A DNA stretch of 64,000 bases from Blumeriella jaapii (GCA_009599575.1 VWND01000001.1:3030100-3094099); one strand, 5' to 3'; positions 37,101 through 47,485 are shown, numbered from the stretch's first letter. Translations and numbers: made by a program. Notes: generated by a model from the letters alone, not told the origin.

Positions 37101-38480
37101 AAAATAAATTTTTAATCGATAATTACGAAACCGAAAACTTTTATTTAATCGTATATTATCTAACCATTTTGTTTAAATTATTTAGCGTGTTAAATTATCA
37201 GTTTAAATTATTTAAAAACCAAGCTTTCGATTATATTTTAGCCGATAAAAAGCTATACAAAATAAAAAACAATATATATTAAAAACGCTTAATAATAAAT
37301 AACAAAACAAATAAGTTTCAAATTATAAAAAAAACCTAAGAAAAAGTATTTTATAAAAAAGCTAAAGCTATTTATTACCGAATCAAAAACGATTTTTAAT
37401 AAAAAAATGCTTCGAAAACTGCAAAGCTTTCGTCAAAAGCTGTATTTCTTGCTAAAAACGAAAACCTGGCCGAAAAAAAAACCCGTTATATCCGATATAA
37501 TTTTTTGAAATTTAAAAAAAAGTTAATTTCGACGTTACGCGCGTACCGATTATTAATCGCGGGCATACGTGCTTCGTACTCGTTATCGACGACCTGTTTA
37601 AATAGCTTAAAAAGCGACCTTTCCGAAACGTTATCTTCGAAGCTATAGCGACTTTTTTTTAGAAAAACGTTATATATCGATACGATTTATTTAGCAAATT
37701 AAACGTCGATAATAAACTCGAAAACAAAAGCGTTATCGAAACTTTTATAAAAAAATATAATATTCAGCGTATTTAAATCTTAGCTTATAATTTAAAAAGC
37801 AACGAATCCGTCGAACGAAGCTATAAGGATATTTTTAACGGCTTTTTAAAAGCTATTCGAAAAAGCTATAAGCGTTGATCGCGGAAATTTTCGAAAATGC
37901 TTTTTGCTATGCGCATATGCATATACGTTTTTATTGAAATAATCTTATTTTTTATTTAATACGGCAGAAACGCTCGACTGTTTTTAAAAACAAAATAATT
38001 TGTATAAAAGCTTTATAACGTAATTAAAATAAAAACGAAAGCAGATTTGTTAGCAATAAAATCTAAATAATTAAATTACCGCGATATAAATATAAAAAAA
38101 ATAATTTTAAAAAAAAAAAAGATATAAAAAAGCAGTTAAAAAAGTTTAAAATAAAACCAAAGTTTTAAAAAAAACGCTAATTAAAAAAGGAAATCTGGTT
38201 TTAATTTACGACGTTCAGCGCGCTATTAACAAATCGGCCGATATTAAACTTAATTATAAATGACTCGGACCTTACGAAATATACGAGGCCGAATTAAATA
38301 AAAGCTATTATAAGCTTACGAAATTCGATAAAACAAAACTGACGTTCGCCGCTAACCGATTGTAACGATTTTACAAAAAAAATCAGCAAATCTATCTTTT
38401 AGATTTTGATTCAGACAGCGACTCCGATTTTAGCGAATCCGACGACGATTCCGACCAAAGCGATTATACTTTTAAAAAAA
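34200..38480 (+). pseudogene. C1 pol: protease-RT-RNase H-integrase (decayed)
   Basis: Aligned to C2 with offset about 18,708: protease near 34,560-34,800; RT near 35,760-36,250; RNase H near 36,370-36,890; integrase near 36,965-38,400, ending in the Ser/Asp-rich tail SDSDSDFSESDDDSDQSDY at about 38,410-38,475. RT before integrase gives the gypsy order. Dense TAA/TAG and Asp-to-Asn changes make it inactive. Confidence 0.8.
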
Positions 38481-38559
38481 AAAACCTTTTGAAAAGATTT
38501 GAAAACAGCCGAACGATAACTCCGCTGCCGAAATCACAATTCAAATCGTGATTTTATTT

Positions 38560-39100
38560 ATAATCGAAAAAAAGAAAAATGCATATAAAATTGTTTATTA
38601 ATTGTTCTATTGTTTTTATTATTTATTGTTTTTTTTTTTATTATATACTATTTTATTGTTTTTGTTTTGCTTGCTTATATACAACTTAATTATTTTGTTT
38701 TATATATATTATTTATTTTAAAAACCTTTTTTTATATTATTTAAAATACTTATTATACTTTTTTTTGTTTAATTATATTTTTGTTTATTAAAACAAAAGC
38801 TTTATATATGTTTAAGCCGCATATTTAATACATTTATATTACTTATATATTTTACGAAAACTATTTTTTATGCATTTTATTATTTGCTACTTTCTGCACT
38901 GTTTACTTTTTTCGTTATTCTGAACGAATAGCTGTCTAAACAATTATAATTTATTAAAAAAACAGCATGCGGATTTCCGTAATTTTTAAATACAAATACT
39001 TTACAATTCCCGTATTTTTTTTTATTTTTTTTTTAATAAATATAATATACTTTTTTAATTAACAAACCTATCGATATTATATCGTTTTTTAAATAAAGCG
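38560..39100 (+). other. T-rich gap between C1 pol and the third ORF
   Basis: About 540 bp of very T-rich sequence contain runs of T and no recognisable coding motif. This may be a spacer or promoter/leader for the third ORF. It is absent from C2, which lacks this whole block. Confidence 0.4.
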
Positions 39101-42100
39101 TTGCCAAATCTAGCAAACTTATTTTTAATTTATTTTAAAACGGAATTATTATACGCAATTTTTCCGAATTTAAGCAAATATATAATACCGCTATTTTAAA
39201 TTAATAAGCAGCTTTCGTAAAATCATTTATAAAGCAATTCGATATAATAACTAAAAACGTTAACGAATTTCTATTCGATTACAAAAGCTTCGTTAAAGTT
39301 GAATTCGTTCGCAAAAGTTTTAATTACGATAAGTTTCTGCTAAATTACGATAACGTTTCAAAAGCTTTCGCCGAAGCAAAAAAAGCTCGAAATAACAAAA
39401 AAAAAATAATAAACCGGATTTTGCGCTTTTTGCCAAATTAACAAAAGAAAAATATTTAAAAATACATACTTAGCAAAATCACCGGTGTTATTCCATTTCG
39501 GCATTTCGCTCGCTTTTTCGAAATTATTACTTTTATTAAAAAAAAAATCTGGATATTAAACGCTTATATTCTTAAAGCGTAAGCTTTAAAAGCTAATAAC
39601 CCAAAAGCCCGCAGGTTTATAAGCTTTTTTACAGCTGTTTGCAAACTGATCGACGATGCTATGCAATCGTTAAAAAAAGTTTTAATCGGCTGCGAAACTT
39701 TAAATCTGACTCTTTTTTAAAACAAAAAATTAAACGTCGTTAAATACGGCATTTTTATACCGAAAGAAAAAAACGACGCTATTTAAATATTTCAAATCTA
39801 CGACAACGAAAAAAACGAAAAAGCTAATATTATTTTCGTTTAATTCGAAAAAACATACGCAATAACAATTAACATTTTTAAAACGGCTAAAACAGCTCGG
39901 CGATTTCTATTTCCGATTATCGAAAACGAATCCGAAAACGAAATCAAAAACGTAATAATAAACAATCGCTTATTAAAATACAAAAAACTTATTATATTTA
40001 TAAAAACGATTCCGAAAAAAGTAAAAACAAAAAACGTAAAAAAGCGCGCCGATATTTCCGAAACCTTTTTTATTCGGAAAAAAAAACTATTTACGTCGCC
40101 AGCAAAAAAGGCACCGCGAATAAAAACAGCCGGAAATCGACGCCGAATTATAAGCTTTAAACCAATCAATAGAAAACGCGACGATTTTACGAAATTAAAT
40201 TCGGAAAGCGCCGGCATTTCGAAAAGAAAAAACCCAAACGATTTTAAATCTAATCTTTCGAAATTAAATACGCAAATATTAAAAACGTTTGCTACGTTTA
40301 AAAACGTCGTATTTTCATCGCTAATATTTCAGATTTTAATAAAAGCATTTAAAATCTTTATTATTATACGATTCGACCGAAAAAGCCTGGAAAAAAATAT
40401 CGAAATTATCGCGGAAAAAATCACATAAAAAACATAAAATTAAATTATTTTGCTTAAAACTTTCGCTTTCGACGACGAAACGATCCAAAAGTTTTACTTC
40501 GATACTTTTATACAAAAATCAAATAAATCCGTTAGCTTTTTCTTTTTTGCTTCGAACGAAAACTAAACCAAGCTTTTTTCGGAAAACTGCAAATATAATA
40601 CGCCGGAACAAATAAAAAAAACCTTTGAAAACGGTGACCCGTTTTTACTCGAGCTTTTTTTCGTTAAAAAACTTCGATTTTTTAATTTCGTTTTTACGAA
40701 TAACGTTAACGCTAAAAAAAACGGCAAATTCTATTATTTTTACGTACGCTATTACGCGGCGTACTACGATTTGATTACAAAAAAAATCGACGTTGTCGGC
40801 CTCGTTGATCGATTCGCTGCTATTAAAAATTCGGATTACGACGTATTCGAAATTAATTTTAATAATCAATTTATATTCCGACGAAAAACTGCGAAAATTA
40901 TTTAAACACGTGCTAAAACTTACCTGGGCTACGCAAATTTCAAAGCAAATTCTAAAGCTTTCAGCGCGATCACAAAGCTCGATTAAAACGTAAAAAAATA
41001 AAAGCAATAAATATTTCCAAAAGCCGACTTTTTGGCCTTTCGACCGAAAATATGTTTCAAAGCCTATCCGAACTAAGCTGCGAATTCGTTAATCACGTAA
41101 AGTCTTACAACGGAAAAAACAAGCTACTGCTGCATTTTATAAAAAAAAAAGTAGTTATATATAAGCACCATTTCCGATTGGTTAAAACTTAAAAAGCGCC
41201 TACAGCTTTTTTCGCTAATATATTTTACAGTTTCATTTAACAAGCTTTCAGAATATATCCCGGCTTTTACCTCGCTGCTTTGATTATTCGGAACTTTGAA
41301 AACTGCCGCTTCGTAGCATATTTTAACATTCCGATCGCTTTAGGTTTCGCTGGTTCCGACCGTATTACGATTACAAAATTCGATATCGCCGATTTTTAAA
41401 AAAAAAAAAAAATCGAAAACTTTACCGACGCCATTTTCGATTATTACGTTTTGCTTGCATTCGCATACAACTCGGAAATAATCGAAGCTTATTTGCAATT
41501 ATATTACGACGCTAAGCTGACTAAAACCATTTAGAAAAGCCCAGCTTTTTCGTATTTCAGCGCGTTTAAAGCAATAGCTTTGGCTATTTTATCGAACTAC
41601 GAAACCGAAAGCTACGGAATAAAAAATAAAATAACCTTTGTCAGCTTTTCGACTAAGCAAAAGATTTTCGTCAGATTCAAAACTTAAAAAACGGACGGCG
41701 TAATGCTGATTTACTCGAACAATTATACGGCGCAAAAATACAAAAACCATTTCGAAAACGACGCTTCGATAAGCAATTTAATACTGATTGTATTACGGCG
41801 AAAGCAATTACTACACTTTCGGTAGTTTCGACTGCAAACGACTACTTCCGAACCTTTCCGTAAAATAATTTTTTTTACAAGCCTCGGAGCTTTTTTAAAA
41901 GCATTCGTCGGCAAACAACCGTAATCCGACCCATCAGTTTTACGCGAAGCAAAAGCGTTAATCGGTTTTAATTACGACGAATTAATCGACTATTTGTACG
42001 ATTTTAACATAAAACTTTTCAGCGCTTTTTGCAAAGCGTAAAACCACGTTTAAAAATTAAAATCTATTATCTACGCAAAAAAGTCGTGAAAAGCATTCGT

Positions 42101-42290
42101 CGCGGCGATATTTAATAATATTATCGACAAAAAAGCTATCAGAACGTTCGTAAGTTTAAACGATACCTCGATTAATATTTCATCGAATTACTTTTCAAAA
42201 AAGCAAAATAAACAAAATGATTTAAACGATAAGCGAAACGCTACCTTTTCGCAAAAGCCAATAGCAAAAAGGCCAAAAACGGATTAAAAA
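39100..42290 (+). pseudogene. C1 third ORF, about 1,050 codons, unknown function (decayed)
   Basis: I do not recognise the family. From about 39,130 the plus strand keeps one dominant frame whose interruptions are TAA/TAG, as expected for RIP-altered Gln/Trp codons. Readable stretches are AAFVKSFIKQFDIITKNVNE (about 39,210), FENGDPFLLELFFVKK (about 40,625) and YYFYVRYYAAYYDLI (about 40,730). A T6-to-T5 slip near 41,026 and a frame change near 39,410 break it. From 41,052 (MFQSLSELSCEFVNH) it matches the C2 ORF at 57,199. The C-terminus is acidic/Ser-rich. No catalytic, signal or membrane motif is evident. It lies between integrase and the 3' LTR, where env-like or accessory ORFs sit in some elements. 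Confidence 0.68.
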
Positions 42291-42433
42291 ACCGAAAAAG
42301 TGTAAAGCTAAGAAATTCGGTTTTTAATTAATTAGTTTTTAAACCAAATAAAATAAACTAAATTGCATTTATTAAAATTATGTTTTTTTTTGATCGTAGT
42401 CAGAAACGATTACGTATATTATTTAAAACAAAA

Positions 42434-42700
42434 TATAAAACGGTAATATTTTATATTAATAAAAATTGATAATTTTAGCTATAATCGAAGCATAAACTCC
42501 TCCGAGACCTTTTGCCATTGATTACCTTCAATAGGTATAAAAGCAAAGCATCCTTTTAAATAGTACCATAAGCACGCAGTCCAATTCATACCTTCACTTA
42601 TTCCTTTTTTTCTTTCTTCAGTTTCTTCTAGGGATTCCCTAGACTATCTTACCCACAGACATATGGCCGTATCAGTCTGGTTTTCCTACCTACTTTTACA
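42434..42700 (+). repeat. C1 3' LTR
   Basis: The LTR is 267 bp. It starts TATAAAACGGTAA (RIP-altered) and ends CTACCTACTTTTACA. The first half is RIP-altered and the last 100 bp are almost identical to C2, mirroring the pattern at the other end. Confidence 0.9.
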
Positions 42701-43248
42701 CAATTATTTCGCCCAGCGCGCTCGAAGAGCTTATATTGCTAGTTTGTGTCAACCCGAGGCTATTTTCGACTTTTCAGTAGCTCCACAGATACAAGTGGAG
42801 AATTTTGTTCAGTCAGATATCGATACAATTAACAAACGAATTCGATGGATAATGGATAATCAAAATCGAGGACTTTTATTTATACAAGTCGACCTTGCTA
42901 TTGCAAAGCTATTTGTATTTGTTAATGGCTTATTTGCCAATAACAAAGACTGCAGTTCGCAAATTGGCTACGAGGTTTTTCTAGCCAATGAAGTTCAGCT
43001 TGATAATTTATTCAAGATAAAAGGGAACCTTATTGCAGCAAGCTCAACCAAGTGTCAGAGAGTTACACGAAGCGTACTAGCTTTAAAAATATACGGAATG
43101 GTTTCTGGAATAGATATCGCTATTTGTATCGCCACAACCCTACGTATAATCACTCAGAAGCTTAATCTCCCCGATATTCCAGTAGTAGTCTGCACTGATT
43201 TATACTTTTTATATGAGTGTTTGGTCAAATTAGGAACAACAAAGGAGC
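42701..43248 (+). pseudogene. Ty1/copia RNase H fragment
   Basis: This continues the copia frame of 30,238-31,403 after C1: NYFAQRARRAYIAS, then FANNKDCSSQIGYEV, RVTRSVLALKIYGMVSG and VVVCTDLYFLYECLVKLGTT. These are copia RNase H features. It ends about 50 residues early: after KLGTTKE the frame runs into the B minisatellite (LCDKMAGNLRLP). An apparent ORF starting at 42,663 borrows its first residues from the C1 LTR and is not a real gene start. Confidence 0.88.
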
Positions 43249-44384
43249 TATGCGACAAAATGGCTGGCAACCTACGTCTGCCTAATGGGTTGAAATAAGG
43301 GAAAATACGGGTTGGATTCTACGGCTTCAGATCTGGGGACCAGTTCTTCGAAAGGGGGGGGTAGTGTTACGATCCTGCCAGTGGTAATTGCCAATGGTAA
43401 TTGCCAGTAGTAATTGCCAGTGGTAGGATTAAGGTTTACGCACGGACCCCTATCAACCTGTATTAAATAGTTCAGAGCTTCCGTTTACCTTGGAGCTTTT
43501 CACCTTAGTATTCAACGTATACGCGTATCTTTCGGCCCATATTATTCACTATGATCACCCTTAAGCCAGCTGTTATATAATACTAAGGTCAAACAACCAA
43601 ACCAGCTTTTGGCCTCTTCCATTTCAGCCTTCCGACGACCCCGCCTTTGCTTTCAAACTTGCGGAGTTTCAACACATCGGCCTGCCTCCTCGCAACCCTC
43701 GAAATCGATCTAGCCCAAAACCTCACTTCAATTAGCTTGCATTTTAACTGCTACCAGAGCTTGCACCTAACTGCATACCTTTCAATACGATTCGACCTTT
43801 TTACTAAGCCTGTCGATCTACGAGCTCGCACCTTACTGCTACCAGAGCTTGCACCTAACTGCATACCTTTTAATACGATTCGACCTTTTTACTAAGCCTG
43901 TCGATCTACGAGCTCGCATCTTACTGCTACTAGAGCTTGCACCTTACTGCTACGCAAAGCTTGCATCTGATTGCATACAAAATGGCTGGCAACCTACTCC
44001 TGCCTATACGATTAAAACGGCTGGCAACCTACCCCTGCTTACGCGATAAAATGGCTGGCAACCTACGTCTGCCTAATAGGTTGAAATAAAAGAAAATACG
44101 GGTTGGGTTTTACGGTTTCAGATCTGGGGACCAGTTTTTTAAAAGGGGGGGGTAGTGTTACGATTCTGGCCGGTGGTAAATTGCCAGTGGTAATTGCTAG
44201 TAGTAATTTGCCAACAGTAATTGCCAGTGGTAGGATTAAGGTTTGCGCACGGACCCCCACCAACCTGTATTTAATAGTTCAGAGCTTCCGTTTACCTTAG
44301 AGCTTTTCACCTTAGTATTTAACGTACACGCGTATCTTTCGGCCTATATTATTCATAATGATCACCCTTAAGCCAGCTGTCACA
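43249..44384 (+). mobile_element. Element B, copy B4: 3' end plus a full LTR-internal-LTR unit
   Basis: A truncated 3' internal segment with polypurine tract (43,249-43,364) leads into LTR 43,365-43,577. Internal sequence is 43,578-44,155 and the next LTR is 44,156-44,384. The internal part holds two tandem arrays: about 85 bp units (TACCAGAGCTTGCACC... AAGCCTGTCGATC) at about 43,745-43,925, and about 34-bp units (GGCTGGCAACCTACGTCTGC) at about 43,980-44,080. The right flank is 28S rDNA. No TSD can be defined because the left end is fused to copia. Confidence 0.88.
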
Positions 44385-44555
44385 AAAGAAGACCCTGTTG
44401 AGCTTGACTCTAGTTTGACATTGTGAAAAAAAACATAAAGGGTGTAGAATAGGTGGGAGCGCAAGCGCCGGTGAAAAATACCACTATTTTTATCGTTTTT
44501 TTACTTATTTAATAAAGCGGAACTGGATGTTAAAGCCCAACTTCTAGCATTAAAG
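44385..44555 (+). rRNA. 28S rRNA gene fragment 1 (pseudogene)
   Basis: The sequence reads AAAGAAGACCCTGTTGAGC, then TTGACTCTAGTTTGACATTG, GTGTAGAATAGGTGGGAGC and AGCGGAACTGGATGT, highly conserved eukaryotic large-subunit rRNA sequence roughly 950 nt from the 3' end. A few C/T, G/A changes are seen (AAAAAAAACATAAAGGG for the usual GAGACATAGAGGG). It is cut on both sides by B elements. Confidence 0.93.
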
Positions 44556-45586
44556 TGTTACGATCCTGGCCGGTGGTAAATTGCCGGTGGTAATTGCCAG
44601 TAGTAATTGCTAGTGGTAATTGCCAGTAGTAATTGCCAGTGGTAGGATTAAGGTTTGCGCACGGACCCCCACCAACCTGTATTTAATAGTTCAGAGCTCC
44701 CGTTTACCTTGGAGCTCTTCACCTTAGTATTCAACGTACACGCGTATCTTTCGGCCCATATCATTCACTATGATCACCCTTAAGCCAGCTGTTACATAAT
44801 ACTAAGGTCAAACACATACACTCCGCTGGGAAGCTTTGTATCTAGGCTTACGCCACCCGTACCGACGATGTATTCGTCGGTGCCTCGATCAATATTCCCT
44901 TCTATTGATCTTGTTTCCAGAAAAAGCTGGAGCCCGTCCCTCATTTCGACCTGCCTCTGCAATTCGAAACCCTTTTTCTTTCAACGATTCGACCTTTTCG
45001 CTGAGCCTGTCGATCTATCAAAGCTTGCATCTAACTGCATATCATTTAATACGATTCGACCTTTTCGCTAAGCCTGTCGATCTATCAGAGCTTGCACCTA
45101 ACTGCATATTATTTAATACGATTCGACCGTTTCAATAAGCCTGTCGATTTAAGAGCTTGCATCTGACTGCAGGCTGGCAACCTACGCCTGCCTATACGAT
45201 AAAATGGCTGGCAACCTACGTCTGCCTATGCGATAAAATGGCTGGCAACCTACGTCTGCCTGATGGGTTGAAAATATGGAAGGAAATACGGGTTGGGTTT
45301 TACGGCTTCAGATCTGGGGACCAGTTCTTCGAAAGGGGGGGGTAGTGTTACGATCCTGGCCGGTGGTAAATTGCCGGTGGTAATTGCCAGTAGTAATTGC
45401 TAGTGGTAATTGCCAGTAGTAATTGCCAGTGGTAGGATTAAGGTTTGCGCACGGACCCCCACCAACCTGTATTTAATAGTTCAGAGCTCCCGTTTACCTT
45501 GGAGCTCTTCACCTTAGTATTCAACGTACACGCGTATCTTTCGGCCCATATCATTCACTATGATCACCCTTAAGCCAGCTGTTACA
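44556..45586 (+). mobile_element. Element B, copy B5, complete, in 28S rDNA
   Basis: Length is 1,031 bp: LTR 44,556-44,796 and 45,346-45,586 (241 bp each, apparently identical in the parts compared), internal 44,797-45,345. The leader TAATACTAAGGTCAAAC follows the 5' LTR. The internal array of about 67-bp units (GATTCGACCTTTTCGCT...) has three copies, then three 34-bp GGCTGGCAACC units, then GAAAGGGGGGGGTAG. Flanks are TAAAG and TAGTC, not a clean duplication. There is no ORF of note. Confidence 0.92.
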
Positions 45587-45950
45587 TAGTCCTTCGCGGG
45601 CTGATCCGGGTTGAAGACATTGTCAGGTGGGAAGTTTGGCTGGGGCGGCATATTTGTTAAACTATAACGCAGATGTTTTAAGAGAGATTCATAGAAAACA
45701 GAAATCTTTAGTAAAACAAAAGGGTAAAAGTCTTTTTGATTTTGATTTTCAGTATAAATACAAACCATGAAAATGTGGCTTATCGATCTTTTAGTCCTTT
45801 CAAATTTAAAGCTAAAAATGCCAGAAAAGTTATTACAAAAATAACTGGCTTGTGGCAGCTAAGCGTTTATAGCGACGTTGCTTTTTGATCCTTCGATGTC
45901 GGCTTTTCTTATTATACCGAAGCAAAATTCGGTAAGCGTTAGATTGTTTA
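45587..45950 (+). rRNA. 28S rRNA gene fragment 2 (pseudogene)
   Basis: This continues fragment 1 directly: CCTTCGCGGGCTGATCCGGG, TTGAAGACATTGTCAGGTGG, GTTTGGCTGGGGCGGCAT, AACAGAAATCTTTAGTA, TTTTGATTTTCAGTATAAAT, AATAACTGGCTTGTGGCAG, CTTCGATGTCGGC, GAAGCAAAATTCGGTAAGCG. This is peptidyl-transferase-centre region sequence with RIP-type substitutions, so not functional. It ends at the B6 target GTTTA. Confidence 0.95.
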
Positions 45951-47030
45951 TGTTACGATCCTGGCCGGTAGTAATTGCCAGTGGTAATTGCTAGTAGTAA
46001 TTGCTAGTAGTAATTGCTAGTAGTAATTGCTAGTAGTAATTGCCAGTGGTAGGATTAAGGTTTGCGCACGGACCCCTACCAACCTGTATTTAATAGTTCA
46101 GAGCTCCCGTACCTTAGAGCTCTTCACCTTAGTATTCAACGTACACGCGTATCTTTCGGCCCATATCATTCATTATGATCACCCCTAAGCCAGCTGTCAC
46201 ATAATACTAAGGTCAAATATACACATTCCGCTGAGAAGCTTTGTATCTAGCTGGAAAGCTTTATATTTACGGTTTAAGAATTCGATCTGCCTCTGCAACT
46301 CGTATTCCTTACGCCACCTGTACCGACGTGTTCGTCGGTGCCTCGATCAATATTTCCTTCCATTAATCTTGTTTCCAGAAAAAGCTGGAGCCCGTTCCTT
46401 ATTTCGACCTGCCTCTGCAATTCGAAACCCTTTTCCTTTCAACGATTCGACCTTTTCGCTGAGCCTGTCGATCTATCAGAGCTTGCACCTGACTGCATAC
46501 AATAGCTGGCAACCTACCTCTGCCTATACGATAAAATGGCTAGCAACCTACGTCTGCTTATACGATTAAAACGGCTGGCAACCTACCTCTGCTTATGCGA
46601 TTAAAACGGCTGGCAACCTACCCCTGCCTTTGCGACAAAATGGCTGGCAACCTACGTCTGCCTATACGATTAAAATGGCTGGCAACCTACGTCTGCCTAA
46701 TGGGTTGAAATAAGGGAAAATACGGGTTGGGTTCTACGGCTTCAGATCTGGGGACCAGTTCTTCGAAAGGGGAGGGTAGTGTTACGATCCTGGCCGGTAG
46801 TAATTGCCAGTGGTAATTGCTAGTAGTAATTGCTAGTAGTAATTGCTAGTAGTAATTGCTAGTAGTAATTGCCAGTGGTAGGATTAAGGTTTGCGCACGG
46901 ACCCCTACCAACCTGTATTTAATAGTTCAGAGCTCCCGTACCTTAGAGCTCTTCACCTTAGTATTCAACGTACACGCGTATCTTTCGGCCCATATCATTC
47001 ATTATGATCACCCCTAAGCCAGCTGTCACA
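45951..47030 (+). mobile_element. Element B, copy B6, complete, in 28S rDNA
   Basis: Length is 1,080 bp: LTR 45,951-46,201 and 46,780-47,030 (251 bp each), internal 46,202-46,779. A perfect 5-bp target duplication GTTTA lies at 45,946-45,950 and 47,031-47,035. The LTR 5' end holds an expanded TAATTGCTAGTAG array. The internal part holds six 34-35-bp GGCTGGCAACCTAC units at about 46,503-46,705. There is no coding capacity. It is GC-normal within RIP-altered 28S. Confidence 0.95.
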
Positions 47031-47485
47031 GTTTATTTATTAATAAAAAACGTAAGCTGAGTTTAAACCGTCGTAAAACAGGTTAGTTTTATTTTAATAA
47101 TAAATATTGCTCTAATAGTAATTCAGTTTAACACGAAAGAAACCGCTGATTCAGATAATTGGTTTTTGCGGCTGTCTGACAAAGCAATGCCGCGAAGCTA
47201 TTATCTGCTGAATAATAGCTGAACGCTTCTAAATCAGAATCCATGCCAGAACGGGATGATTTGCTTTTACATATCGTAGTCGGATACGAATAAGCTTTTG
47301 GCCCTGAATTTTAGCTGGTCGGCGATCGCAAAGCAGTGGAAGTCTGCTCTGTCAGCTGGCGTTTTGCAATTTTATTATACGTAGGATTAAAAACTTTGCA
47401 TACGATTTAAATATATCACCCGGTGTTGTAAATAATAAAATAGTTTTGTTATTACGATCTATTAAGGCTAAGCCGCGGCGGTTTA
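47031..47485 (+). rRNA. 28S rRNA gene 3' end (pseudogene)
   Basis: Recognised by AAACCGTCGTAAAACAGGTT, the sarcin-ricin loop region (AACACGAAAGAAAC where the universal form is AGTACGAGAGGAAC), GATAATTGGTTTTTGCGGC, GCTGTCTGACAAAGCAATGC, AAATCAGAATCCATGCCAGA, GGATACGAATAAG, then CCGGTGTTGTAAA and TTATTACGATCTATTAAGGC. The 3' end is placed at about 47,480-47,490 by comparison with the fungal 3' terminus. Mutation of the sarcin-ricin loop makes this a pseudogene. Confidence 0.92.

Larger units (their letters stand above)
31404..42700 (+). mobile_element. Family C gypsy element, copy C1 (long form)
   Basis: This is an 11,297-bp element with 267-bp LTRs and a 4-bp target duplication CAAT (31,400-31,403 and 42,701-42,704). 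Removing it restores the copia reading frame. Order: LTR, gag, protease, RT, RNase H, integrase, AT-rich gap, a third ORF, LTR. It is extremely AT-rich inside, yet the outermost parts of both LTRs are almost unmutated. It carries about 2.5 kb (near 38,500-41,015) absent from C2. Confidence 0.92.

Noticed and set aside
42663..43298. A 211-codon ORF that looks like a clean gene
   Set aside because: Its first 13 codons are the C1 LTR, its body is copia RNase H, and its end is B minisatellite. It is a chimera created by insertion, not a host gene.
44551..45591. A 5-bp target duplication for B5
   Set aside because: TAAAG and TAGTC do not match. A 2-base deletion could explain it, but it cannot be claimed.
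46503..46705. Regular short repeats resembling a CRISPR array
   Set aside because: Units are contiguous 34-35-bp tandem copies without unique spacers, inside a eukaryotic retroelement.
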